Assembly: GCA_050084985.1 (NCBI GenBank)
Contig: JBITNC010000002.1
Coordinates: 19,034,001-19,098,000 of the forward strand
DNA: 64,000 nt
DNA from: Nageia nagi
Taxonomy: Eukaryota > Pinophyta
Direction: 5' to 3'
Below the pieces are notes generated by a model. It had not been told where the DNA came from. It saw only the letters and a program-made list of their open reading frames with translations, and ran no database searches. How positions within the stretch are numbered: the stretch's first letter is position 1; the number at the start of each line of letters is the position of its first letter. Shown one piece after another: positions 11,251 through 23,770 of this stretch. The translations under genes were made by a program, and so were the position numbers.

Positions 11251-12624
11251 TAACCTAAGTTGATGGATAGAGAACATACACAAATGATTAGATCATAAAG
11301 ATAAGCAAGTAAGGGTATACAAGGTTAAGTTTATAAGGTAGATGATTCCCCTCCTTGACATCCTATCAAGCTAACACACACAAACCAGATCACACATGTC
11401 ATACAACATGTCAAAGATTTGCATATTGTGACTTATTTGCATACCACCTCCCATCCATAGGATAGGGATACACATACAATGGTGAGGGTTCAGGGTGCCT
11501 CCTATTCTATAACTAGGTAGTATGAGGGATCCCCTTCCTCCTCTAAATAGATATGAGGATAAGACACAATTTTGAGGTGATACTTTAGCATGTGTTCAGA
11601 TACATATATGATACATTAGGACACACATGATACATATGCATGTCATAAGAAACTATTTTGTACTATTATTTGAGAGTTTATATATTATGTTTTGATGGCT
11701 TATGCCACATTATATATGTACATATGGTAGGTTTCTTACATGATGCATTTATGAATGTATGCTTATGTGTTATGTTTACTAACATATTTATGGAATGTGA
11801 TGATTTGCTTTGATACATGTATGGATTTTTGTGATGTTGCTTTAAGTGTATTATTTTTTATGCTTTAACATGAATCAAAACATGATGGTATGATGTAGGT
11901 TTTTTGGTAATACTTCCATTTTAATATGTTGAATGGACCCTTGCTCCTCACATTTTGTAAAATAATGTGAGGAGATACCATGCAATGGTCCTAGTCTATA
12001 ATGAGATACAATTAGACCATAAACAACTTGCAATTGTTAACATAATGAGTGGACATGACAATCAAAGAAAATAGTTTTTTAGAATAGACTTTCATCTGAA
12101 TGTGTAAGACATACTCTAGTCACAACCAAACTAGGAAGGGTATGTCATCTAATAGTTCCATAATCATGCAAATGAGTTAAGTAAATACAATCAAATTTGA
12201 AAAAACAATAATGAGTTATGACAAGCACACAAAATGATATTAGGGTATGAGTGTCTAGTGGTTCTTGTATTCCCAAAAAAGGTAGCAAATAACAAAAGTT
12301 AGATACCATATGAGTATCAACCCTTGAATGTTAAGATCAATCTTGATGAAAAAAGATAAGTGATAATTGGAAAGAGATCCTCAGAGCTACTTAATATATC
12401 CTACATAGGAATCCTTTTTAGATGTGTGTATGAAGTGAAAAAATAAAAGCAAATAAGACTAACACTTTACGATGGACTGGTGATAAATGATAAGGTGAAA
12501 ATAGGATGGTGATGGAATTATGTGATGATTAAGAGAATTATATTTAAAAAAAAAATCATCCTTTTAGGAATCAAATATGTTGGAGGAAATAAAAACTATG
12601 CCAAAATAAAAGAAAATAATGAGG
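11251..12624. other. No gene seen; 3' flank of element A
   Basis: AT-rich, with many near-repeats of GATACATATATG-like words around 11600-11830. No protein is recognisable. Because a purine tract that could be the A polypurine tract lies at 12625-12634, this stretch may be the A 3' LTR. I could not find its partner copy, so I leave it unassigned. Confidence 0.4.
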
Positions 12625-12644
12625 CCTCCCCCTATACATGAAAT

Positions 12645-14400
12645 GATCAAAGGTGAATGATGTTGATTGGTTTGGCCTTCTTGATCCCTTCTAAAGTAGC
12701 CAAGTTATATGCCCTTGATTCAATTTTGTACTCTATCACATAAGGGCCTAACTAGTTAGGAGCAAACTTATCTCTTATAACATGATCTTAGTGATAATTC
12801 TACTAATTATCCTTAAGGACTATGTCACCAATATGAATCTCTCATATTTTTACTCTCTTGTTATATGCTTTTTTGATATGATTTTGATATAATTTGAAAT
12901 TCTCCAAGGTGTTAACATAGATATCATATAGTAAAACCAATTGATCGACACATGATTTCCTAGCCTTAGGTTTTGATAATAAATCTTACAGTTGAATTCG
13001 TAGAGATGGGATCTCAATTTCCAAAGGCATAACTACTTCAAACCCATAAACTAGTGAAAATGATGTTGCACCTATGGGATTTATGATGCTAATTTCGTAT
13101 ACCCATAGTGCAAGAGTTATTTGAGTGTATCAATTCCTATGAGATATGTTAATTATTTTCTTAATGATGGAAGCTATTATCTTAATTTTTGCTTTTGCTT
13201 GAACACTACCCTATAGATAGTAATACATCAAAAAGTTGTGTTTGATCTTATATCGATAACAAAAGCTTTTCATGTCCTTATTTTTAAAATTAAAATCATT
13301 ATCTAAAATTATCCTTATAGATATGAAAAATTAATTAATGATGTTATGCTCTATGAACTCCATAATTTTAGGGAATTTAGTAGATATGTGCTTCCTCTAC
13401 CCATTTTATGAAATATTCAATTATTGTGATTATGAACTTGTGCCATCCTGATGAGTGCAAATGGAATTGGCCAATTAGGTCAAAACCCCATCTTGATAAT
13501 GACCACATAGTTTGAATGGATAGTAATGATTAAGAGGGTGTGTGTCAAATTGCATATTATTGACATTTTACATACTTTTATACATAGTTATGGCAATCTC
13601 TCTCGATATTGGGCAAATAGTAACCCATCCTAGTCAAGAACTTTGCATTGGTGAAACCACTAAAGTCTACCCATAGGTGCCATCATGATATGTGAATTAG
13701 TGCAAGAAGTTGGTTCTACTCTAGCCAAAAAGTGGAAGTGTTCCTTGATTTTTAATTTTTATCATAATTGATCTCAAAATTTGAAGCACATTGAAATGGA
13801 ATCTTGAAAAAGGTCACTGAGGTGAAAATGTAGTGCTCAAAGTCTAGTTTTCAAATATGTAATTTATTCTAATACCCAGATAATATTAATTAAATTTTTA
13901 TGGTGATGAGTAGAAATTACTTTTTAAAATATACTATTTCAAAACAATGCCATTCATGTGTCCGTTAAGCATTATTTGGCCTAAATCAAAGTATTTTTTA
14001 AAATTATTTTGGGAAGAGATACCTAATATGCTAAAGTTTTTCCTAGATATTTTTTATAATTTTTTATTATTAATTTTTCATTGAGCATGATTGTTGTTTT
14101 GAAAATTGCTTGTGTCCAACATACATAATTTAACTTAAACTTATTAATGTTTCAAATTATAGAGAATTATCTTTAACCTATCCTCATATAATTTCAAAAA
14201 AAAATCTTAAAAAGTAAAAAGTTATTTAAAAAATAAGAATTTTACAATTAGTGTTAGCTTCTTGAAAGACTTTCTCTTTATGTGGACTCATCTTCTTGCA
14301 CCCACCCATGTATGTATCATTATTTGTTAGTCTTAACATTCTAACATTGAAGGAGCACACCATCATATCCCCTTTTATACATGGCATCTCCTAGAATGTT
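12645..14400 (-). pseudogene. Element A integrase
   Basis: Fragments match the C integrase along its length: a YVxKYVKCQQY zinc-binding part near 13600, FDLIGQF with the first catalytic Asp near 13480, IILDNDFNFKNKD with the second near 13300, and a C-terminal FAPN-stop-LGPYVI block near 12750. The third catalytic residue, Glu, appears replaced by Lys (QAKAKIK where C has AEATNK). Many stops interrupt it. It was once the gene for cDNA insertion and is now dead. Confidence 0.8.
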
Positions 14401-14639
14401 GTATTTTATGGCTTTCTATTTGAAGTGGTGCTTCTCTCCTATAGACATGGTATCTAGTAAGGTCCCCCATTTAATATAATCTTTGTATTGATGGTACCAC
14501 AAATTATTGGATGCTACATTTAGTTCATTAGTATGCATTTGTGGTTGAGACTCATCCTGATGCATGGGAAAGTCTAGAGAAGACTTATACAATGTGACTA
14601 CCTCTACATGTGTTACTTTCCAAAATGGATATTGTGGGA

Positions 14640-15250
14640 CTAGAAATCCTAAGGAAGCCATTGTATCTGCAAACTGATTAGAGGATCTAGGAGTAGCCTC
14701 AAGTCCTATTCCTTAGAATATTCTAACAATTTTTCCACATCACCTTATATTGCTTAAGGCGAGGTTGACTACATGCATAGATTCCTTTAATTTGATTAAC
14801 AATTAATAAAGAATCATCATAGATCTTTAATTGTTCATACTTCATTTCAATTACCAACTTTATCCCAAGGATGAGTGCCTTATATTCTATTTTATTATTT
14901 GTGCATTCAAAGAATAGTTTGAAGGAGATAGGCATAGGGACACCTTGATGGGTTATAAAAACTAACTTAGCTCCTCCACCTTTTTCATAGTGTGAACCAT
15001 AAAAATACAAGGTAATTTTGTAATCTTCTTATTTTACCTCCATCTTAATCTCAAAAATACCAAACAAGTTACTATCTAGAAACTCTATATTCAAGGGTAT
15101 GTTATTCTTCTATGGAGATTCCACCAATTGATCTATAATAACTTGACCTTAAACAATTTCATTTAGTGACTCAGTGAGGACCATCTTATTCATTATGTAA
15201 TTTAGAGGATCTATCTTAGAGATGACACAAGTTTCTAATTAAGCATATAG
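14640..15250 (-). pseudogene. Element A second (archaeal-type) RNase H
   Basis: The frame at 14723-15010 reads a Gly-rich start (HYEKGGGAKLVFITHQGVP), NNKIEYKALILGIKL and IYDDSLLIVNQIKGIY. These are the hallmarks of the extra archaeal-type RNase H of Tat-lineage elements: GSGAG, NNxAEYEAL and GDSxLIVxQ. The first catalytic Asp region reads FYGSHY in place of the usual FDGS, so it is probably inactive. It lies after the Ty3 RNase H and before integrase, as in element C. Confidence 0.8.
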
Positions 15251-16075
15251 TGTCTAAGCTTCTTAGACGCACAAGCAATTGCTAAGAACAACTTCTCTAT
15301 ATGGGCATAATTGGTCTCATAAATTGCTAGATTTCAACTCATGTAATATATGGTTTACTCTTTCTTTACTTCATTTTGTTGGGTCAATATCAAGCCCAAG
15401 GCAAAATTAGTATCCAAAATGTATAGATGAAATGGCACTTTGACTCTAGGAGGAATCAAGATGGGAGGATGTGTGAGATACCTCTTAATAGCATTGAAAG
15501 CCTCCTAGCATTCTAGATCCCACAAAAATTCAACATTACTTTATTATTTTATTGAATGGGCAATATTTATCGAACAACTACACTGTGAATCTCCTAATTG
15601 GTTGAATGTTTCCATGTAAGCTCTTTAACTATTTTAGATTCTGAGAAGGATATATTTTATTTATTGCTATAAACTTATTGGGATCTACTTAAATACCTCA
15701 TTTGGATATAATAATGCCTAATAATATCTCTAATAGAACCCTAAAGATATATTTTTTTGGTTTAGAATAATATTATACTCTACCAGTTGCTCTAAGATTT
15801 TATTTGCATAATGCCTTCAGGTGAGACTCATGTGTCTTGGATTTAACAATGAGGTAATCCATGTAGTATTTGACTATATCACGTATATAGTCATATAGGA
15901 TGTAATTCATAGCCCTTTGATATGTAACACTTGTATTCTTAAGTCCAAATGGCATAACCCTATAGCAATAGGTCCCCCATGATGTTGTAAATATCATTTT
16001 ATGGTTACCCTTTTCTACGATCATGATTTGATTGTAACTAGGAATATTTTTCATCAATGAATACACTTAATCACT
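15251..16075 (-). pseudogene. Element A reverse transcriptase (3' half) and RNase H
   Basis: The frame at 15800-16066 reads SYNQIMI, FTTSWGTYCYRVMPFGLKN and TYQRAMNYI, standard RT fingers and palm blocks. The catalytic box reads YYMDYLIV, so the second Asp of the YxDD pair is lost. The piece starts just after the E insertion point and continues the reading that stops at about 21640. RNase H follows, with KLFLAIACASKKLRHYM near 15240-15310. Confidence 0.85.
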
Positions 16076-16080
16076 AGCAA

Positions 16081-16569
16081 TTGAAGAGTTTCAAGATGTA
16101 ATAAAACCTTAGTTGTACTTAAAACTCTCATTTCTATCTTTATTATTTTAAATTTCACATATATACTATGATTCAATATCTTGCAGACTAGCCATGTAAC
16201 CGGCCAATCAATTAGACCATTAGAACCAACATACCAATTAGTTAACTAGCCTATCAAGTAGTACTATGTAGTGTATTTTCTAAAAGTTATTTTATCTTTT
16301 TTTTTTACCTCAATTCTTTCTTTTAGTGGAATATAAACTAGATAGCCAAGGTCTTCCATGGTTTGTAGAATGTATTTAGAGTTTATTGCAAGATGTAATC
16401 ACTATTGGAGTGTGATTTCAAGTTCAATACATGTTTATTGGTGTTGTGTGAAATTATGAGTTATTTTATACCTATTGATTAATGTATTATTGCCTTTTTG
16501 AATTGTAGAATACTTTTTCCATCTACTTTATTGAGTAATTTAGTTATTTATTTATTCTAATTAACTTCA
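16081..16569 (+). repeat. Element E left (5') LTR
   Basis: It begins TGAAGAGTTTCAA and ends CTAATTAACTTCA, matching 21154-21630 throughout. Shared internal words include CAATATCTTGCA and TTTTAGTGGAATATRAACTA. Confidence 0.85.
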
Positions 16570-16571
16570 TT

Positions 16572-16583
16572 TAGTATCAGAGA
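16572..16583 (+). promoter_or_regulatory. Element E primer-binding site
   Basis: TAGTATCAGAGA follows the left LTR by two bases. It matches the initiator Met-tRNA site TGGTATCAGAGC at 10 of 12 positions. Confidence 0.75.
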
Positions 16584-16639
16584 TTTGTTCAATCATATTG
16601 GGTTCAAGAAGTTGTCCAAGAAGAGAAAAGAAGATATGG

Positions 16640-17560
16640 CAAGTAATTAAAATGTAATTCCCATTCCATATTTTGATGGCATTAGTTATGAGTACTAGAC
16701 TATCTAGTTGAAGAATTTCTTGAAGAGAAGAGGCTATTTGAATATTATAGATGTTATATATAATGATCCTATTGATTAGAGTGCCTTGAGTGCTTATGCA
16801 AAGAAGGATGCAAAGGAGAAAGAGAAGCAAAACTCCATGGATTTCTCCTTCATCCAAGAAGCTTTGGATAAAAGCATATTTCCCAAAATCTCAGCTTGTT
16901 TCTCAGCCCAAGAAGCATGGAAATAATGAGAGAAAGCTACCTAATGAGGTTTAAGGTTAAAGAAGTGAAACTCTAAACATTAAGAAGGGAGTTTGAGAAT
17001 TTTAAACAAGAAGAGAAGAAGACTCTTGGAGATTACTGTGTAACAGTGAAATCCATAGTCAATAAAATGGCCACTCTTGGATAGCACATAGAGAATGAGG
17101 TTGTCATCAAGAAGTTTTTAAGAACCTTAATTAAAAAGTATAATACTATTACACTTATTATTGATGAAACAAAGGACCACTCAACTAGGGAGATTGATCA
17201 TTTAATTAGCTCTCTTACATCACATGAAGAGAGAGTTTTGAAGAGAACAAAAATAGTAGTAAGTAACAATGATGAGCAAGCATTCTTCATGAAATAGAAT
17301 GAAGGAAAAGGAAGAGGACAAGGTAGAGGCTCAAAAGGAAAAGAGAGATCTAGAAGAGGAGGAAGAATAGGTTCTTTTGAAAGTGGAAGAGGAAGAGAAT
17401 ATATTACAAAAAATGAACTAGCATATGCATCAAGGGGGAGACACTTTGGAAGAGAAGGAAGAGGTAAAGATGAGAAATTTGTAATATTTTTAGTGCAATA
17501 AATTTGGCCATTTTGAGCATCAATATGGTGAAGATCAATTGTTTCTTTCAATTGCAAGCC
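16640..17560 (+). pseudogene. Element E gag
   Basis: Plus-strand frames give FKVKEVKL, LRREFENFKQEEKKTLGDY, VNKMATLG and KFLRTLIKKY, typical of the copia gag helical domain. An Arg/Gly-rich stretch (GKGRGQGRGSKG) follows near 17305-17345. A remnant knuckle with KCNKFGHFEHQY lies near 17500, and the last Cys is missing. Several TAG stops interrupt the frame. Confidence 0.75.
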
Positions 17561-18925
17561 CCTAAAAGCTTAACAAAGAGACTTTATTCTTGGATAGTGG
17601 TTGCACAAACCACATGATCAATGATCATTCCTTATCATCCTTAATTGATTACTCCTACATGTCAAGTGTGAGATTGGGAGATAGAAAGACTTGGAGATTA
17701 TTGGCAAAGGAGAAATGCAAGTTCCAACCAAGAAGGGAACTATGAAGGTTAAAGATATCTATTATGCTCTAAATTTGAAATAAAGTCTATTAAGCATTGG
17801 CCAAATGCTAGAAAAGAACTACAAATTGGTGTTTTAAGAAAATATGTGTAAAATTTATGGAAAAAGCTATGACAAAGGGCTTATTATTACTATTCACATG
17901 ACTACAAATAAACTCTTTTTAGTGAATTTTCTAAAGAAGGATGGAGGCTTTGTATTTATTGGAATTGAAGATAAAAATGTACTTTGGCATATGAGGCTTT
18001 AGCACTTGAATTTTTAGATTTTGAAGTCTCCTCCATCAATGGTGAGAGGGCTACCACAAGTAGAAGATTGTAAAGATGTGTGTAAGGGATGTGCACTTGG
18101 AAAGAAAGTAAGGAGAAAGTTTCCAAAGGAAGAAACATGGAGAGCCAAACACCTTCTATAATTGGTCCATACTGACATTTGTGGGCCTATGAAAACTCAA
18201 AGCTTTGGAAAATCCTCTTACTTTATCACTTTCATTGATGATTTTAGTAAATGTGTTAGGCTTACTTCATTAAGAGCAAGGATGAAGTATTTGGTTATTT
18301 TAAGGAGTTCAAAACTTTTAGTGAGAAGAAAAGTGGGTATAATGTGAAGTATTTTAGTAATAGTAGAGGAGGAGAATATTTTAGCAGTAAATTCTTTCAG
18401 TATTGCAAAGATAATAGAATTAGGATACACCTCACCTCTCCCTACAAACCATTACAAAATGGTGTAGCAGAAAGAAAAAAATGGATATTAGTTGAGATGC
18501 CTACAAGCATGATGCAAAGCAAGAAATTGTATAATATTTATTGGGCTAAAGCAATAAGAATAGTTATGTACATTTTGAATAGATCTCCTACAAGAAGATT
18601 GAATACAATTACCCCTTATGAAGCTTGGTTTGAGAGAAAAATAAATTTGTAACACTTGAGAGTTGTTTGGTTGTTTTGCATATGTGCATGTAAATGATGA
18701 AAATAGGATAAAGGTGGATGCTAAATCCAAAGATTATATGTTTATAGGATATTGTGAGCACTCAAAAGCTTATAAATTCTACAATCCCAAGACTCACAAG
18801 GTAATTATTTATAAAGATGTCATTTTTTATGAAGGGGAAGAGTATAGTAATCAAAAGTTAGTGTTTCACTCATACACCATAAAAAGTGCATCCCATCCAT
18901 ATTATGACTTAGAAAAATAAAGAAC
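17561..18925 (+). pseudogene. Element E protease and integrase
   Basis: The protease motif LFLDSGCTNHMI is clear near 17590. After a frame change comes a zinc-binding region (LWHMRL, then CKDVCKGCALGKK near 18070-18100). The integrase core follows: [10 protein letters not shown] (first Asp), YFSNSRGGEYFSS (the second catalytic Asp, usually in a TDNGGE-like block, seems replaced), and YKPLQNGVAERKKW with the catalytic Glu. The C-terminal part reads FGCFAYVHV and FIGYCEHSKAYKFYNP. Frames change at least twice. Confidence 0.82.
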
Positions 18926-19203
18926 ATCCATAAAATGTGAGTGTTCCAAGCTCACCAATAACCTATATCTCCACCACAACACCAAAAATTATGAGTGTAC
19001 CAAGCTCACCCAATGCAAGGATAATGAATCAAGTTAAGAAGGGAAAGAGATGGTTAAAGGATCACCCAACAAGTCAAACCCTATATGGTAAAACCATGTG
19101 GAGAATTACAAGGAGCCAAATCCAAGAAATGCAAAATCTAGTCATAAGCCTAGAGAACATTTAGTTTTATGGCAATGAATATAATGGAGAGCCTAAAGGA
19201 GAA

Positions 19204-20552
19204 ATGCTAAATTATGCACTTTATTCCTCTATTTCAAATTTTATTTCAAATGCAACTATTGTTGAGCTATATTGTTGTGAAGAATCTTGTTCTAATGTTA
19301 TTTTCATGAAAACTATGAAAGAGGAGATTAATGCTATTGAGAGAAAAGATAATTGGGAACTTTTTGAGTTTCCCAAAGGTAAAAAGGTTTTTGGTTCCTA
19401 GTGGGTGTATAAAATAAGATGCAAGAGTGATGGAAGCATTTATAGGTACAAAGAAAAACTAGTGATAAAATGATTCACGTAGTAGTATGGTATGGATTTT
19501 GAGGAGACATTTGCACCTATTACTAGACAACAAATAATAAGATTAATGCTCTCTTTGGTTGCAAGAAAAACTTAGATAGTCCAACATATAGATGTAAAAA
19601 GGGCCTTTATCAATGGGTACATTTATGAATAGGTGTATGTAGCACAAACTTAATGCTTTTAGGTTCAAGGAAGAGAATACCAAGTGTAAAAACTCAAGAA
19701 GGCATTGTATGGGTTGAAGCAAGCTCCAAGAGCTTGGTACACAAGAATTTATGAATACTTTAAAAGTGTGTACTTTCAAAGAAGTGTAAGTGAGCCTACT
19801 TTGTATTTTAAGAAATATGGATCGACATTTTAATTGTTTGTTTACATGTAAATGATTTGATCTTCAAGGGAAGAAATAGAAAGATGAATGAAGATTTCAA
19901 AACTCAAATGATGGTTGAGTTTGAAATGAAAGATATTAGTTTTATGAGCCACTTCCTTGGATTGGAGGTGCATCAAAAAAGAAGAGAATACCAAGTGTAA
20001 AAACTCAAGAAGGCATTTCAAGGAAGAGGATACTAAGTGTAAAAACTCAAGAAGGCATTGTATGGGTTGAACCAAGCTCTAAGAGCTTGGTACACAAGAA
20101 TTTATGGATACTTTAAAAGTGTGTACTTTCAAAGAAGTGTAAGTGCGCCTACTTTGTATTTTAAGAAATATGGATATGACATTTAAATTGTTTGTTTACA
20201 TGTAAATGATTTGATCTTCAAGGGAAGAAATAGAAAGATGAATGAAGATTTCAAAACTCAAATGATGGTTGAGTTTGAAATGAAATATATTAGTTTTATG
20301 AGCTACTTCCTTGGATTGGAGGTGCATCAAACAAAAGAAGATATCTTTGTATCACAATCTAAATATACACATGATATGTTGAATAAATTCAAAATAAATA
20401 ATTGCACACCTTTTGCAACACTTACAACCCATGCAAGACATATTTACAAAGAAGATGGAGTACCAAAAGTGAGCAAGAAAGAGTGTAGGAGTATTATTGG
20501 AAGCCTCATGTTTCTAACAAATACAAGAATAGATTTGTAATTTAGTATTTCA
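19204..20552 (+). pseudogene. Element E reverse transcriptase, internally duplicated
   Basis: RT blocks in order are [69 protein letters not shown], and IGSLMFLTNTRIDL near 20500-20540. The usual catalytic YVDDL reads HVNDL. A block of about 310 bases that includes this site occurs twice in tandem. The upstream piece 18926-19203 is a low-complexity linker. Not functional. Confidence 0.82.
19671..20334 (+). repeat. Tandem duplication within the E RT gene
   Basis: Copy one (about 19671-19978) and copy two (about 20018-20334) are nearly identical, from AAGTGTAAAAACTCAAGAAG through TTGGATTGGAGGTGCATCAA. A short extra fragment of the unit start lies between them (about 19981-20017). High identity suggests the duplication is younger than most other damage in E. 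Confidence 0.85.
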
Positions 20553-21080
20553 TTGGTTGTAAGGTATATAAGTGATCAATATATTATCCATATCAGGGTA
20601 TCAAAGAGACTCCTCAAATATATGAAGGGGACTATCAATTTTGGAATACATTATACATGTAGTTCCAAGTTCAAACTTACAAGTTTTAGTGATAGTGATT
20701 GGCACAGCAATTTGGATGATATAAAGAGTACAAGTGTAAATTTCTTCTCTTTTGGATCAGGTATAATTTCATAGAGCTAAAGAAAATAATCCATTTTATC
20801 TCTTTCAATTACTGAGGCTAAATATGTAGCTATGAAAATTGCTTCAACATAAGATTTGTAGTTGAGAAAGGTGTTGAAGGAGATTAGAGAGGAACAAAAA
20901 GATGTAAATACCTTTTTTGGTGACAACCAAGGTTCCATTAAGTTTGCACAAAACCCTTTCCATCATTCCAAAATAAAATATTTTGATTTGAAGATAAATT
21001 TCATTCATGGTTTGGTGGAGAAAGAGATATTAAAATTAAGGTATTGTCCAAAACAAGATTAAGTGGATGATATATTCACT
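20553..21080 (+). pseudogene. Element E RNase H and pol C-terminus
   Basis: This region reads LLKYMKGTINFGIHY, FSDSDWHSNLDDIKSTS (copia usually has a DADWAGD-like site here), then FFGDNQGSIKFAQNP, FHHSKIKYFDLK and RYCPKQD-stop-VDDIFTKS. These are the standard last blocks of copia pol. The purine tract before the LTR follows at about 21143-21152. Confidence 0.82.
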
Positions 21081-21153
21081 AAATCCATGAAAAAATATCA
21101 ATTTATATTGCTAAGAGATTTAATTGTTGGTCCTTTTATTGGTAAGGGGGAGT

Positions 21154-21630
21154 ATGAAGAGTTTCAATATGTAACCAAATGTTATTTATACTTAAAACTC
21201 CCATTTCTATGCTTTTTATTTTAACTTTCATGTACAAACTATGAGCCAATATCTTGCAAACTAATTGTGTAACCGAAAAATTGGTTATACCTACCTATTA
21301 GTAAATTGGTCTACCAACTAGTACTATATAGTGCATTTTTTAAAATGTTGTTTTATCTTCAATTTTTTGCCTCATTTTTTGCTTTTAGTGGAATATGAAC
21401 TAAATAGCTAAGGTCACCCATGACCTATAGAATGTATTTAGATTTTATTCCAAGATGTAATTACTATTGGAATGTGTTCTCAAGTTTAATGCATATTCAT
21501 TGGTATTTTGTGAAATTTTGAGTTGTTTTGAGTCCATTGATGAATGCATTATTTCCCATTTGAATTGCATAATACTATTGACATAAATTTGCTTAAGTAA
21601 TTCAATTATTTTTTTATTCTAATTAACTTT
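21154..21630 (+). repeat. Element E right (3') LTR
   Basis: It begins ATGAAGAGTTTCAATATG after the purine tract AAGGGGGAG and ends CTAATTAACTTT. It aligns with 16081-16569 over its whole length with scattered substitutions. Confidence 0.85.
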
Positions 21631-21639
21631 AGTAGTATT

Positions 21640-22300
21640 ATCTACTAAGGTATCTATGTTCATAAGTGTAAAATCATCATTGGGGCATGCTTTATTGATA
21701 TCCCTAAAATTTATGCAAATTCTAATATGCCCATATGGTTTTGGAGCTATGACAAGACTTGAAACCTATTCTAGATACGAAATGGTCTCTATAACTTAGC
21801 ATCTAGCATTTTTTTAAGTTCATATTTAACTAGAAAATCCTTTGCAAGATGCATTCTTTGTGGTTTCTTCTTTACTAACTTTGCATCCTCTCTCAAGGTT
21901 AAATGGTGTACCACTATATTTATGTAAGCATAAGCAAAGACCTTTATCCTTTTATTAATTTGAATTGTCCACTCTTTTAGTTCATCTTCATTTAGACTCT
22001 CACCAAATTGTACCATTTTAGGATTCTTAGGATCATATTCTAAATCAATTTCAATGGCCTTATCTACAAGCATGTGAGATTTTTCCTCCCACTAATGGTT
22101 AAGAAATGGCCAATAGGTATCCTCATTAGGTTCTTCCTCATAGGGGTTGGTATGGTCACATGGAAGACCAAAAGAGTCATGAGTATTAAGATTAGTCATA
22201 GAAAGCATAAAAACATTAGCAATATCTTGATACATCACATGAAAATCATCAAAATGAAGAGCAAGAGAAAAAGGTGAAATGTTGTAGATTCCAACCATAT
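21640..22300 (-). pseudogene. Element A RT, 5' part
   Basis: The frame at 21789-22073 reads VDKAIEIDLEYDPKNPKMVQ, then HHLTLREDAKLVKKKPQRM and KYELKKMLDAKL. A further frame gives INKACPNDDF and NIDTLVDNT just before the E boundary. This is the RT entry, and its missing half lies at 15251-16075. It matches element C (KPDAKLVK, LEAKFIQP, NKACPKDDFPLP). Confidence 0.85.
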
Positions 22301-23770
22301 TGACCTATTTGAATAGAAAAGAGGGAATGGAATACTAAGACATAAGCAAAGAAGGTACTTCAAGTATCAAATCCACATAAGAGGTGAAAGGTTTTAGATA
22401 ATCTCCCTCATCTTGAATATAATGGATTTGGTTTTAGTCATATTTTAAGGGTCTTTGAAACCAAGGTCTCATTTATCTTTATCACCCTAAGTAAGTAGTT
22501 ACATGACATGTACAGTTCTTGTTCATATCTATCCAAACCATAGCCCTGCTATTTACACTTTGTAGAAAGGTCTTAAAAGGTAATTGAATTTATCAAAAAA
22601 AGCTTATTTTGAGGATGCCTTAAGGGTTTGAGAGGTAGGAAAATTGGAGCCTGCATACACAAAACAATTTTGGTTATGGGATGGGCTAAGAGGTACTAAA
22701 TTACCAATTACCATGGGAGATTCATAAGAGCATCCAACATCATGCAAGGAAAATATGTTAAGTAAAGTATCATCGATGGAATACTCCCCAATGCTCACAT
22801 TTTTAAATTTTACATCCACTCTTGAGATATGCTCATTATTATTAGTGGATTCTACATTCTTTTATTTTTTAGTTGTAAATTCTAGATTATTTTTTTCAAT
22901 TTTACACTCCTCTAGTTTAGAAATCAAACTTGGTTCATGCATAGAAGAGTTATTTAAAACATCTTTCTCATGATTTATTTTATTAAGAATTTTATCTAAG
23001 TGATTTGATCATTCCTTCCAATAGATTTCTACTTTAAGTGTAGGGGAAGGAAAAACAAGCTTATCTTCTTTAGGCTCCTCATAGATAATCATTTGATAAT
23101 CATATTCTTGCACATCTATGGAGTCTTTTTCACATTTACTTAATTGGTTCCTTTTTATTTTTTGAATATCATGAAATATATTTGATATTTTAGGTTCATC
23201 ATTAATAATGGTACCCAAGAGATAATGAATCTTGGTTGATGTGGTTGATTTTTGGAAAGATATGAGTAGATTGAAGAATGGGATCATGAGGCAACTTAAT
23301 AAGGTTACAATGGCTAAATGGCTCCTCATTTATCCATATGCAATGCACTACTCCATCCTCTAAATATTTAACACATCCATGCAAAATTGAAGGCATGTAT
23401 TTCATTTCTCTAATCCATGGCCTACCAAGAAAGAAGTTGTACTATTGTTCCATCTTAATAACCTAAAAGCATGAATTATTTGTCTTACAGCCACCCCCTA
23501 TAGGTAACACATTACTATGCAATGTGTTGCACAACTAATTTTTGAAGGCCTGCAAGATGAGTGTAGGTGCCTTTAGATATGAAAAAGGTATATTAAGCTT
23601 GCTTAATACCATTGAATACACTACATTCATGGTTGATCCATTGTCTACTAAAACCCTCTTAAAATATTTCCTATTAATAAGGGTAATGATATTGAATGGA
23701 GAATCTTTGTCCTTTAGATTTACCACATTTTGAATCTCATGTTGTCAGAATGGTATGAATGGGTCAACAT
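22301..23770 (-). pseudogene. Element A protease and conserved PR-RT spacer
   Basis: The protease frame (23535-23726) has KRVLVDNGSTMNVVYSMVL, with DNG at the active site where DSG or DTG is usual. Then GRPWIREMKYMPSILHGCVK near 23390-23430 matches the same block in C. A spacer frame (22604-22819) reads IGEYSIDDTLLNIFSLHDVG and PMVIGNLVPL, homologous to the C spacer (GEYDVDDVVFNI and VIGQIVPL). The spacer has no known function that I can name. Confidence 0.78.

Larger units (their letters stand above)
16081..21630 (+). mobile_element. Element E: Ty1/copia LTR retrotransposon inserted in the A RT gene
   Basis: Direct LTRs of about 480 bases flank gag, protease, integrase, RT and RNase H in copia order on the plus strand. 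A degenerate Met-tRNA primer site follows the left LTR, and a purine tract AAGGGGGAG precedes the right LTR. Flanks AGCAA (16076-16080) and AGTAG (21631-21635) may be a diverged target duplication. Removing E brings the two halves of the A RT (...VDNT and the ASD-stop-VYSLM block) back together. All E genes carry stops. Confidence 0.88.

Noticed and set aside
17198-17557. 119-codon hydrophobic minus frame
   Set aside because: It is the antisense shadow of the E gag Arg/Gly-rich region on the plus strand.
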